Assembly: GCF_025352425.1 (NCBI RefSeq)
Contig: NZ_JANXTI010000001.1
Span: 1-35,130, forward strand
DNA length: 35,130 bases
Reading direction: 5' to 3'
Source: Flavobacterium sp.
Lineage (GTDB): Bacteria > Bacteroidota > Bacteroidia > Flavobacteriales > Flavobacteriaceae
The notes under the pieces are model-generated. The model had not been told where the DNA came from. It did not search any database and saw only the letters and a program-made list of their open reading frames with translations. A program made the position numbers and the translations under genes. The stretch's first letter is position 1. Each line of letters starts with the position of its first letter. Positions 1 to 7,398 of the stretch are shown here, one piece after another.

Positions 1-558
1 GTTATTGACAGTCAAAATCCCTCGGGGAATCAAATTACTACTCTTCAATCCAGCCTTGCTGCCAATCACGCCGTAACCTATTCAGGAAGCGGTATAATGC
101 ATCACAAGTTCATGGTTGTAGATAACAACAATAGTGCTTCAGATCCTTTGGTTTTGGTTGGTTCGCACAATTGGAGCTCTTCCGCAGAAAATAAAAATGA
201 CGAGAATATTTTAATTGTTCACGATTTGAATATCGCCAATCAATACTTTCAGGCTTTTGCTTATTTGTATCAGTTTGCAGGAGGTGTTTTAGGGGTTAAC
301 CAAAATGAATATAGAGATAATTTAGTAGTGTATCCAAATCCATGTAGCGGAATTTTTAATATGGATGCTGACGGAATTAGTGCTCTAACAGATGTTGAAA
401 TTAGCGTGTATGATGTCTTAGGAAAAAAAGTTTATAGTAATCACTATTCGAATCTATTGCATGAAACCATTGACTTTAGCAGCCAGGCTTCAGGAATGTA
501 TTTTATCAATGCACAAAGTGCCGGCAAAACATCGCACTTCAAGCTTCTTAAACAATAG
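1..558 (+). CDS. Phospholipase D-like protein with T9SS type A sorting domain (3' part only)
   Basis: The reading frame is open from base 1, so the gene begins upstream of the window and only about the last 185 residues are seen. An HxKx4D motif (HHKFMVVD, coded from 97) followed by GSHNWS is the C-terminal catalytic half of a phospholipase D/nuclease fold; the first HKD half must lie upstream. After it come about 85 residues of a T9SS type A C-terminal domain (VYPNPCSGIFN, then VYDVLGKKVY and a final FKLLKQ), which directs export across the outer membrane in Bacteroidota. The protein is therefore probably a secreted or surface phosphodiesterase acting on lipid or nucleic acid. The ATG at 97 is internal and is not the real start. 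The gene converges on fadE. Confidence 0.85.
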   Translation, partial: VIDSQNPSGNQITTLQSSLAANHAVTYSGSGIMHHKFMVVDNNNSASDPLVLVGSHNWSSSAENKNDENILIVHDLNIANQYFQAFAYLYQFAGGVLGVNQNEYRDNLVVYPNPCSGIFNMDADGISALTDVEISVYDVLGKKVYSNHYSNLLHETIDFSSQASGMYFINAQSAGKTSHFKLLKQ

Positions 559-614
559 TAAAAAAGGCGGCCTTTTCAGAACACCTTTTCAACGAACTAA
601 CAATTAACTTCTAA

Positions 615-2405
615 CTAAAAACAATAACTATTTTCCGCCACTAACTTGGTGGTAATAGTCTCTCTTAAACCAACGATGTTTGGCATGTTGGTGTATTTTG
701 TAAAACGACGTAATCCCATTAGCATCATACGTTGTTCGTCTCCCTCGGCAAAGGATATAATGCTTTCCTTTCCTTTTTGGGTAACAACATCAACCGCTTT
801 GTATAAGTATAACTTCGCCATGGCAATTTGCTCTTTTACATTAGCTTCGCCTGCTTTTTTGGCGAGCTTCTCTGTACGCAAAACGGTACTTTCCGCCATA
901 TATATTTCAATTAAAATATCGGCGGCAGCCGTTAATAACTGTTGGTGCGCATCTAAATCAGGTCCATATTTTTGAACAGCGCCACCGGCAACCATTAGGA
1001 ACGCTTTTTTCAATTTGCCGATAAGTTCTTTTTCTTCTGAAAATAATTCAGAGTAATCCGGAATATCAAATGACGGAATACCCATCAGTTCTTCCTGCAC
1101 TTTTGAAGCGGGACCAAGTAAGTCAACATGGCCTTTCATCGCTTTTTTGATTAGCATCCCAACAGATAACATTCTGTTTATTTCGTTAGTACCTTCGTAA
1201 ATACGGGCAATACGGGCATCACGCCAGGCACTTTCCATTGGCGTATCTTCTGAAAATCCCATTCCGCCATATATTTGTATTCCTTCGTCAGCACAGTTTT
1301 GTACGTCTTCCGAAACCGCTACTTTTAGAATAGAACATTCGATAGCAAATTCCTCAACACCCTTTAATTCCGCTTCCTGATGCGAAGCGCCTTCTTCTTC
1401 ACGCAGTTTGATTCGCGTTTCTATATCTTTTGCAGCACGGTATGTCGCACTCTCTCCGGCGTAAGCTGAGGCTGCCATTTCAGCTAATTTATATCTGATA
1501 GCTCCAAAGCTCGAAATCGGAACATTAAATTGGATTCTTTCATTGGCGTAATGTACCGCATTAGTAGTAACACGGCGTTGCGCATCAAGACAGGCAGCAG
1601 CCAATTTAATACGACCAACATTCAAAGCATTCATCGCAATTTTGAAACCTTCACCGCGACCTGCCAGCATATTTTCAACCGGAACTTTAGTCTCGTTGAA
1701 AAACACCTGACGGGTAGAGGAGGCGCGGATTCCCAATTTGTGCTCTTCTTCATTCATCGTAATTCCATTAGTAGGGTCATTTTCTATAATAAAACCGGTA
1801 ATGTTTTTATCATCTTCAATTCGGGCAAACACAATAAATAGTGAGCAGAAACCAGCATTGGATATCCACATCTTGCCTCCTGTGATGCTGTACTGTTTTC
1901 CATCGGCAGATAAAACAGCTTTCGTTTTTCCCGAATTTGCATCAGAACCAGCGCCGGGTTCAGTTAAACAGTAAGCTCCAAACCATTCGCCAGTAGCTAG
2001 CTTTGGTACGTATTTTTGTTTTTGCTCTTCGGTTCCGTATAAGGTGATGGGCATGGTCCCGATTCCGGTATGTGCTCCGAAAGCTGTAGAAAACGAACCC
2101 GTTGCACCCGAAATATAATCACAAACCAAACAGGTATCAACGAAACCCATTCCCATTCCGCCATAAGCTTCAGGCACTGAAACACTCAGGAATCCCATTT
2201 CACCTGCCTTCTTCATTACTTCTTCAGTAAAAGCATAGTCTTTTGCTTCAAAGCGATTTTTGTTTGGCCATATTTCCTTGTCAACGAATTCCTTAACAGA
2301 ATCACGCATCATGATTTGTTCTTCGCTAAAGTCCTCGGGAGTGAAGACGTCTTCGCACTTTGTTTCTTTTACTAGGAATTGTCCTCCGCGGGTTATATCG
2401 TTCAT
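615..2405 (-). CDS. fadE: Acyl-CoA dehydrogenase, FadE-type
   Basis: 596 residues. FAD-dependent first step of beta-oxidation (acyl-CoA to trans-2-enoyl-CoA). The N-terminal helical domain, the FAD-binding middle (CLTEPGAGSDANS, then KMWISNAG) and the C-terminal helical domain with IYEGTNEINR, whose Glu is the usual catalytic base, are all visible. The chain runs about 190 residues past the classical 380-residue dehydrogenases. This matches the long FadE type of Bacillus subtilis (about 594 residues) and VLCAD-like enzymes, so long-chain substrates are likely. It is the last gene of the marR-fadN-fadA-fadE cluster. The ATG at 2405 is preceded by about 14 A/T-rich bases and then stem-loop element 2421-2600, so translation initiates just beyond the hairpin. 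Substrate length is inferred from the family. Confidence 0.93.
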   Translation of the reverse strand: MNDITRGGQFLVKETKCEDVFTPEDFSEEQIMMRDSVKEFVDKEIWPNKNRFEAKDYAFTEEVMKKAGEMGFLSVSVPEAYGGMGMGFVDTCLVCDYISGATGSFSTAFGAHTGIGTMPITLYGTEEQKQKYVPKLATGEWFGAYCLTEPGAGSDANSGKTKAVLSADGKQYSITGGKMWISNAGFCSLFIVFARIEDDKNITGFIIENDPTNGITMNEEEHKLGIRASSTRQVFFNETKVPVENMLAGRGEGFKIAMNALNVGRIKLAAACLDAQRRVTTNAVHYANERIQFNVPISSFGAIRYKLAEMAASAYAGESATYRAAKDIETRIKLREEEGASHQEAELKGVEEFAIECSILKVAVSEDVQNCADEGIQIYGGMGFSEDTPMESAWRDARIARIYEGTNEINRMLSVGMLIKKAMKGHVDLLGPASKVQEELMGIPSFDIPDYSELFSEEKELIGKLKKAFLMVAGGAVQKYGPDLDAHQQLLTAAADILIEIYMAESTVLRTEKLAKKAGEANVKEQIAMAKLYLYKAVDVVTQKGKESIISFAEGDEQRMMLMGLRRFTKYTNMPNIVGLRETITTKLVAENSYCF

Positions 2406-2420
2406 GGTTTTATTTTTTTA

Positions 2421-2600
2421 GATGATGGATAATAGACGAATAGATGATAGACGTCTGATTATATAATTTTGTTTAATGTATTTGAAAGAACATTGCTGCC
2501 TTTTGAAGTATTCAATTTTTCTTAATATGTTTATTACAGAATAAATGATCGATGTAAGTGATTTGTCTCTTATCTATTCGTCTATCATCTATCGGTCTTT
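2421..2600. mobile_element. IVS-like stem-loop element with decayed four-helix-bundle gene remnant (copy a)
   Basis: The element occupies the fadA-fadE gap. The left arm (2421-2453) and right arm (2571-2595) are inverted copies of the 15-base unit; 2429-2445 can pair with 2572-2588 with 16 of 17 positions matching, and the exception is a G-U pair in the minus-strand transcript. The interior 2469-2520 aligns at roughly four in five bases with 6357-6409, the 3' end of the intact four-helix-bundle gene, but with single-base gaps that break the frame. The right arm begins right after the fadA stop and the left arm ends 15 bases before the fadE start. I read it as an internally deleted derivative of the element at 6304-6784. 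Confidence 0.7.
2462..2530 (-). pseudogene. Remnant of four-helix-bundle (23S rRNA IVP family) gene
   Basis: Read on the minus strand, and allowing two single-base gaps, this stretch codes for a C-terminal tail resembling FQKATMSFQNTLNN of the intact protein at 6353-6718 (here FQKAAMFFQ, then TLN). Everything upstream of that tail is missing. It lies inside stem-loop element copy a, in the same orientation and at the same distance from the left arm as in the intact copy. The assignment is by visual alignment only. Confidence 0.6.
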
Positions 2601-2602
2601 CT

Positions 2603-3784
2603 TTACAACATCTCATACACTCCGGCCGCACCCTGTCCAGTCCCAACACACATACTCACAATTCCATACTTATCGCCACGGCGTTTCATTTCGTCAAATA
2701 ATTGTACCGATAACTTAGCTCCTGTGCAGCCTAATGGATGTCCCAGCGCAATCGCTCCGCCGTTCACATTGACGATATCAGGATTTAATCCTAATTCGCG
2801 AGTAACTGCCAGAGCTTGTGAAGCAAAAGCTTCGTTTAGTTCAATTAAGTTGATGTCATTTAGTTTTAAACCTGCTTGTTTTAATGCTTTGGGTATTGCT
2901 TTTACCGGACCGATTCCCATGATTCTTGGTTCTACACCTGCGGCGGCGTAGCTTACCATTCGGGCAATAGGGGTGAGGTTTAACTCTTTTACCATTTCTT
3001 CGCTCATGACTAAGACAAATGCGGCTCCGTCACTCATTTGAGAAGAGCTTCCTGCAGTTACACTTCCGTCAGCCGCAAATACCGGTTTTAGTTTAGCAAG
3101 TGCATCCGCATTGGTATCAGCTCTCGGACCTTCATCTTTTGTTACAGTGTATGACTTGGTCTCCCTTTTTCCATTTTCGTTGATGAAAGTTTGCTCGATG
3201 GTAATCGGAACAATCTGTTTATCAAACTTACCTTCGGATTGTGCTTTAATAGCTTTCAAATGCGAATTCAATGCAAAGGCATCCTGGTCTTCACGGGACA
3301 CGTTAAATTGTTTGGCTACCGCTTCGGCAGTTAAACCCATTCCCCAATAGTAATCCTCGTGTCCTTCGGCAGCGACTGCGTAATCCGGAGTGGGTTTGTA
3401 ACCGCCCATTGGAATAAAACTCATGCTTTCGGCACCACCTGCAATGATACAGTCAGCCATGCCGCTCTGTATCTTAGCTGTTGCCATCGCGATGGTTTCC
3501 AATCCGGAAGCACAATAACGATTTACTGTTACACCCGGAACATCAGTCACCTTTAATCCCATTAACGAAATCAAACGCGCAACGTTTAATCCCTGTTCGG
3601 CCTCAGGCATGGCGTTACCCACCATGACATCATCGATTCTTGTCTTATCGAAATCAGGCAGTTCATTCATCATGTACTGTATGGTTTCAGCCGCCAGTTC
3701 GTCGGGTCTTTTAAATCTAAATACTCCTTTAGGAGCTTTGCCAACCGCTGTTCTGTATGCTTTTACTATGTATGCTGTTTTCAT
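2603..3784 (-). CDS. fadA: Acetyl-CoA acyltransferase (3-ketoacyl-CoA thiolase), FadA-type
   Basis: 393 residues, the normal thiolase length. It catalyses the last step of beta-oxidation, cleaving 3-ketoacyl-CoA with CoA. Visible active-site residues are the nucleophile Cys91 in VNRYCASG, His349 in ALGHPLGCTGA and Cys379 in MCVGTGQG. I chose the ATG at 3784 (MKTAYIVKAYRTAVG), which fits the family N-terminus. The frame is open nine codons further, but that extension only translates the leader and the edge of element 3799-3897. The gene lies between the fadN-like gene and fadE on the same strand, each gap being filled by a stem-loop element, which suggests one transcript. Confidence 0.93.
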   Translation of the reverse strand: MKTAYIVKAYRTAVGKAPKGVFRFKRPDELAAETIQYMMNELPDFDKTRIDDVMVGNAMPEAEQGLNVARLISLMGLKVTDVPGVTVNRYCASGLETIAMATAKIQSGMADCIIAGGAESMSFIPMGGYKPTPDYAVAAEGHEDYYWGMGLTAEAVAKQFNVSREDQDAFALNSHLKAIKAQSEGKFDKQIVPITIEQTFINENGKRETKSYTVTKDEGPRADTNADALAKLKPVFAADGSVTAGSSSQMSDGAAFVLVMSEEMVKELNLTPIARMVSYAAAGVEPRIMGIGPVKAIPKALKQAGLKLNDINLIELNEAFASQALAVTRELGLNPDIVNVNGGAIALGHPLGCTGAKLSVQLFDEMKRRGDKYGIVSMCVGTGQGAAGVYEML

Positions 3785-3798
3785 TGTTGTTATTTTTG

Positions 3799-3897
3799 AG
3801 ATGATAGACAAAGAGATGATAGATGATAGACTTTTTCATCTGTTCTCTATAAAGTCTATTGTCTATTCGTCTATTATCTATTCGTCTATTATCTAAT
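3799..3897. repeat. Stem-loop element, minimal form (copy b)
   Basis: It fills the fadN-fadA gap. The left arm (3799-3836) carries ATAGACAAAGAG and AGATGATAGATGATAGAC units; the right arm (3853-3897) carries inverted GTCTATT and CGTCTATTATCTATT units. The arms face each other across about 16 bases, and the inner ends (ATAGACTTT / AAAGTCTAT) pair perfectly. No protein-coding remnant is left inside. The right arm begins within a few bases of the fadN stop and the left arm ends 15 bases before the fadA start, the same geometry as copies a and c. Confidence 0.75.
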
Positions 3898-3899
3898 TT

Positions 3900-6290
3900 C
3901 TAATTCCTCAAAGGTTTCCCCTTCGTTAACATAAACTGTATTCTTTCCAAAGTCTTTCGTTCTGTACACAAACTCAAAAATGCTTCTCTTTCGATATCCA
4001 GTAAGTATTGTTCTGATACTAAGGTTGGTTCCGATAGATCGCCACCTGCCATTACGTAGGCGAGTTTGTTTGCGATTTTCTGGTCGTGTTCTGAAATGTA
4101 GTTGCCGGCTACCATTTGGTCGGTTCCAACTAAGAACATTCCTAAGGCTTGTTTACCGAGAACTTTTACATCGGTTCTTCTGACAGGCTGCGTATAACCC
4201 GCTTCCGCCATTACCAGTGCGTGTTTCTTTGCTTCCGCAATCTGCCTGTCCTTGTTGACTACAACAATGTCTTTTCCTTTTTGAAGGATGCCGGTATCAA
4301 AAGCTTCGTAGGCCGAAGTCGATACTTTTGCCATAGCCACAGCTAAGAAATACTCCTGCAGCACATTGAGTTCCACATCATTCTTACGGAACAAATCAGA
4401 AGCGCGCAACGCCATTTCCTTAGAACCGCCACCGCCGGGAATTACGCCCACGCCAAACTCGACCAAACCGATATAACTTTCGGCTGCAGCCACAACTTTA
4501 TCAGCGTGCAATGTCATTTCGCAACCGCCGCCTAGTGTCATTCCGTGTGGGGCAACAATAACCGGGATTGACGAATAGCGAACGCGCATCATCGTGTCCT
4601 GGAACATTTTGATGGCCATATTCAGTTCTTCGTATTCCTGTTCCACCGCCATCATAAATATCATTCCGATATTGGCACCGACAGAGAAATTGGCTCCCTG
4701 ATTCCCGATAACCAATCCGTTGTATTCTTTTTCGGCTAAGTCGATTGCTTTGTTGATTCCCACTAAAACATCAGCGCCAATGGTATTCATTTTAGACTGG
4801 AATTCAAGGTTTAAGATGCCATCACCTAAATCATGAATTACCGTTCCACTATTACTCCAGACCTTTTTGTTTTCGCGGATGTTATTCAGAATAATGAAAC
4901 TGTCTTGGCCCGGAACCTTAACTTGCGATTTTGTGGGGATATTGTAGTAATACGTGTTTCCTTCTTTTACGGTGTAAAAACTCGTGGTGCCTGCAGCTAT
5001 CATTTCGTTTACCCAGACTGCGGGTTTTAAACCTTCGGCTTCCATCAATTCAATTCCTTTCTGAACGCCAATAGCATCCCAGATTTCAAACGGACCATTC
5101 TCCCAGCCAAAGCCGGCTTTCATTGCATCGTCAATCTTGTACAGATCGTCTGTGATTTCCGGAATACGATTCGAGACATAGGCAAACATCGCGCTGAAAT
5201 TCTTTCTGTAGAAATCTCCTGCCTTGTCTTTTCCTTTTACAAGAACCCTGAATCTGTCAATTGGCTTGTCAATGGTTTTTGTGAGTTCCAATGTCGCGAA
5301 CGACGCTTTTTTAGCCGAACGGTATTCCATCGTATCCAAATCCAACGACAAAATATCCTTATCTACTTTTTTGTAAAAACCCTGACCGGTTTTGCTTCCC
5401 AGCCATTTGTTTTCAATCATTTTATTAATGAAGTCCGGAAGCTTGAATAAGTCATGCGCTTCGTCATTCGGAAGGCCTTCATATAAACCATTGGCAACGT
5501 GCACCAGTGTATCCAATCCCACTACGTCGACAGTTCGGAAGGTAGCCGACTTTGGTCTGCCGATAACCGGCCCGGTTAGTTTGTCAACTTCTTCAATCGT
5601 CAATCCCATTTCCTTTACCAGGTGAAACAAGCTTTGGATTCCGAAGATTCCGATTCGGTTACCAATAAAAGCCGGAGTGTCTTTGGCAATGACCGAAGTC
5701 TTACCTAAATATCTTGAGCCATAATCAAACAGGAAATCCAATACTTCAGGAGAAGTCTGTGGACCCGGAATAATCTCAAACAATTTTAAATAACGTGCGG
5801 GATTAAAGAAGTGGGTTCCGCAGAAGTGCTTTTGGAAATCCTCACTTCGTCCGTCGCTCATAAAGTGAATAGGTATACCCGAAGTATTGGAAGTCACCAA
5901 AGTTCCGGGCTTCCTGAATTTATCTATTTGTTCAAATACCAGCTTCTTGATATCCAAACGTTCTACTACTACCTCGATTACCCAGTCGTAGTTGGCAATC
6001 TTTGCCATATCGTCTGTAGTGTTTCCTGTAGTTATCCTGTTAGCAAACTTCTGGCTGTAAATAGGCGATGGGCTCGACTTTAAGGCGTTAGCCAAATGTT
6101 CATTCACAATACGGTTTCGAACGACTTTGCTTTCTAGTGTCAGTTGCTTTTTTTCTTCGGTTTCCGTTAAGGCATTCGGAACAATATCCAGAAGCAGTAC
6201 CTCCAGCCCGATGTTAGCAAAATGACAGGCAATGCCCGAACCCATGATTCCGGAACCGATTACTGCTATTTTTTTGATTGTTCTTTTCAT
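3900..6290 (-). CDS. fadN: 3-hydroxyacyl-CoA dehydrogenase / enoyl-CoA hydratase fusion, FadN-type
   Basis: 796 residues. Bifunctional beta-oxidation enzyme hydrating trans-2-enoyl-CoA and oxidising the 3-hydroxyacyl-CoA with NAD+. The dehydrogenase comes first: Rossmann motif GSGIMGSG at about residues 12-19, NTSGI, then FCGTHFFNPARYLKLFEI and the helical C-terminal dehydrogenase domains to about residue 420. The crotonase-type hydratase follows (about 490-720) with a GGGCEMTLHAD oxyanion segment and EFGVGVIPGGGGSKEMA. This domain order and length match Bacillus FadN and are the reverse of E. coli FadB. It begins the fadN-A-E series; element 6304-6784 lies 14 bases upstream of its ATG and no good promoter is visible between, so transcription from marR is plausible. 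Confidence 0.93.
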   Translation of the reverse strand: MKRTIKKIAVIGSGIMGSGIACHFANIGLEVLLLDIVPNALTETEEKKQLTLESKVVRNRIVNEHLANALKSSPSPIYSQKFANRITTGNTTDDMAKIANYDWVIEVVVERLDIKKLVFEQIDKFRKPGTLVTSNTSGIPIHFMSDGRSEDFQKHFCGTHFFNPARYLKLFEIIPGPQTSPEVLDFLFDYGSRYLGKTSVIAKDTPAFIGNRIGIFGIQSLFHLVKEMGLTIEEVDKLTGPVIGRPKSATFRTVDVVGLDTLVHVANGLYEGLPNDEAHDLFKLPDFINKMIENKWLGSKTGQGFYKKVDKDILSLDLDTMEYRSAKKASFATLELTKTIDKPIDRFRVLVKGKDKAGDFYRKNFSAMFAYVSNRIPEITDDLYKIDDAMKAGFGWENGPFEIWDAIGVQKGIELMEAEGLKPAVWVNEMIAAGTTSFYTVKEGNTYYYNIPTKSQVKVPGQDSFIILNNIRENKKVWSNSGTVIHDLGDGILNLEFQSKMNTIGADVLVGINKAIDLAEKEYNGLVIGNQGANFSVGANIGMIFMMAVEQEYEELNMAIKMFQDTMMRVRYSSIPVIVAPHGMTLGGGCEMTLHADKVVAAAESYIGLVEFGVGVIPGGGGSKEMALRASDLFRKNDVELNVLQEYFLAVAMAKVSTSAYEAFDTGILQKGKDIVVVNKDRQIAEAKKHALVMAEAGYTQPVRRTDVKVLGKQALGMFLVGTDQMVAGNYISEHDQKIANKLAYVMAGGDLSEPTLVSEQYLLDIEREAFLSLCTERKTLERIQFMLTKGKPLRN

Positions 6291-6303
6291 ATCTTATTTA
6301 GTG

Positions 6304-6784
6304 AAATAGATGATAGATAATAGACGAATAGATGATAGACGTTCATATTGACTTAGTTATTTAATGTATTTTGAAATGACATTGTTGCTTTTTGAAATCC
6401 TTCAATTTTTGTTTCCATTTTATCTGAGTCTTCGGCGGATAGATATTTTCTATGATAGGCTAATAACAATTGAGTGTGCAATTCAAATGATGAGCCTAAA
6501 GAAATATCTATAAAATGACTAAAAGATTTGTCTGTTCTCGAAGATCCTTCAGCGATATTTGATGGTATTGAAATAGCACACCTGTCCATTTGACTTTTTA
6601 ATCCATACTTTTCTGAGATTGGAAATGTATCCGTAATATCCAGGATAGCTTTAGCGATATCCATCCCCATTTGCCAAACTTTCAGTTTCTTAAAATTATG
6701 ACGCTTAAAATCTTCCATAGGTTAGTCTTTTATTTTTCGTCTATCATCTATCCGTCTATCATCATTCTGTCTTTCTGTCTTTCT
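6304..6784. mobile_element. IVS-like stem-loop element carrying an intact four-helix-bundle gene (copy c, full length)
   Basis: About 480 bases filling the whole marR-fadN gap. The left arm (6306-6341) and right arm (6738-6765) are inverted copies of two 15-base units. 6316-6341 and 6738-6763 match at 24 of 26 positions, and both exceptions become G-U pairs in the minus-strand transcript, so the RNA could form an unbroken 26-bp stem with the gene in its loop. A pyrimidine tail (GTCTTTCTGTCTTTCT on the plus strand, 6769-6784) runs up to the marR stop codon; copy a has a shorter version of it. I see no transposase and no clear target duplication. Known intervening sequences in 23S rRNA of Leptospira and Coxiella have the same plan of a stem with an S23-family ORF. 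Confidence 0.75.
6353..6718 (-). CDS. Four helix bundle protein, 23S rRNA intervening-sequence (S23/IVP) family
   Basis: 121 residues, the usual length for this family. Recognisable pattern: FKKLKVWQMGMDIAKAI, then DTFPISEKYGLKSQMDR, AISIPSNIAEGSSR and a helical C-terminus. The AISIPSNIAEG segment is the family hallmark. Homologues are encoded in intervening sequences of some bacterial 23S rRNAs, and a relative (Avd) is an accessory protein of diversity-generating retroelements; the biochemical role of free-standing copies is not established. It has the same strand as the fad genes, with the stop 12 bases inside the left arm and the start about 20 bases inside the right arm. A decayed relative lies at 2462-2530. 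Function in the element (RNA binding, mobility) is inference. Confidence 0.85.
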   Translation of the reverse strand: MEDFKRHNFKKLKVWQMGMDIAKAILDITDTFPISEKYGLKSQMDRCAISIPSNIAEGSSRTDKSFSHFIDISLGSSFELHTQLLLAYHRKYLSAEDSDKMETKIEGFQKATMSFQNTLNN

Positions 6785-7216
6785 CTAAAATACCTTTTTC
6801 TCACTAATCAACTCATTAATCACATCCGACACCTCCATAAAGTGCTGTAATTTTTCATCGGAGATGTTTTGTTTTATTGTTTCATTGAATTTTAAAACGG
6901 TATTCTTTGATAGCTCACGTTTTTCCTTTCCTAAATCAGTTAGGTAAATCAGTACGCCACGCCCATCGTCAGGATTCTTTTTCCTGAAGATTAAACCTTT
7001 CTCCTCCAATGTTTTAAGCGTTCGTGTTAAACTCGTTGGTTCCATTCCCATTCGGGTGCTTATTGCTGTTGATGGCGTGCCGTCTTCTCTGTCAATGCTT
7101 AAGAGCGCGAAACCAATTGCCATCGAACCTTCATATTTTGAGGCTTCTTCATTATACATTCTGGCAACGGCTTGCCAGGTAGCGCGGAGTATATAATCAA
7201 TCGTTTTGTCTTTCAT
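6785..7216 (-). CDS. MarR family transcriptional regulator
   Basis: 143 residues, typical of MarR. Winged helix-turn-helix: STRMGMEPTSLTRTLKTLEEKG recognition region and wing with NPDDGRGVLIYLT, flanked by dimerisation helices. I chose the ATG at 7216 (MKDKTIDYILRATWQ). The open frame continues 49 codons upstream, but that part is hydrophobic junk read through element 7281-7360, and a promoter (TATCTTTG, minus strand) lies at 7235-7242, only 18 bases before this ATG. The gene heads the fad cluster, so it probably represses it in response to acyl-CoA or fatty acid; this is inferred from context. A palindrome at 7253-7270 could be its own operator. Confidence 0.9.
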   Translation of the reverse strand: MKDKTIDYILRATWQAVARMYNEEASKYEGSMAIGFALLSIDREDGTPSTAISTRMGMEPTSLTRTLKTLEEKGLIFRKKNPDDGRGVLIYLTDLGKEKRELSKNTVLKFNETIKQNISDEKLQHFMEVSDVINELISEKKVF

Positions 7217-7234
7217 CCTTAATAATAAGAATAT

Positions 7235-7242
7235 CAAAGATA
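7235..7242 (-). promoter_or_regulatory. Putative -7 promoter element of marR
   Basis: On the minus strand the bases read TATCTTTG, a full match to the Bacteroidota TAnnTTTG -7 motif, 18 bases upstream of the chosen marR start. No clear TTG is seen at -33; the palindrome 7253-7270 occupies that region. Confidence 0.55.
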
Positions 7243-7252
7243 ATAAATTTTT

Positions 7253-7270
7253 TATTATGCACGCATAGTA
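7253..7270. promoter_or_regulatory. Candidate MarR operator (imperfect palindrome)
   Basis: TATTATGC-AC-GCATAGTA: inverted 8-base arms around AC with one mismatch pair. It sits in the -33 region of the putative marR promoter, where repressor binding would block RNA polymerase. MarR regulators usually bind 16-20 base inverted repeats of this type. No second copy was seen before fadN. Confidence 0.4.
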
Positions 7271-7280
7271 TTTTAAAAAA

Positions 7281-7360
7281 GATAATAGGAAAAGATAATA
7301 GATGATAGACGGATAGATGATAGACAATCCATCGAAGTAGCACGTCTTTCGTCTATTCGC
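7281..7360. repeat. Stem-loop element, truncated (copy d)
   Basis: The left arm (7281-7325) holds GATAATAG-type units followed by a clean ATAGATGATAGACGG unit and a further partial unit. The right arm (7342-7360) is reduced to CGTCTTTCGTCTATTCGCC. It is the only copy not between two co-directional genes: it lies upstream of marR and against the truncated 5' end of the surface protein gene at 7399. Confidence 0.6.
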
Positions 7361-7398
7361 CATTTTGATGAAGTTAATAGACAGTTATATAAGCCTGA

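Noticed and set aside
560..577. AAAAGG-CGG-CCTTTT as a terminator of the phospholipase D-like gene
   Set aside because: Only six base pairs with a three-base loop and no T-run; too weak to call.
2421..3897. Repeated 15-base units as a CRISPR array
   Set aside because: Units are inverted in pairs, directly adjoining and without unique spacers of constant length; no cas genes are present.
7217..7363. 49-codon N-terminal extension of the MarR protein
   Set aside because: It translates the promoter and stem-loop element d, and the family starts at MKDKTIDYI.
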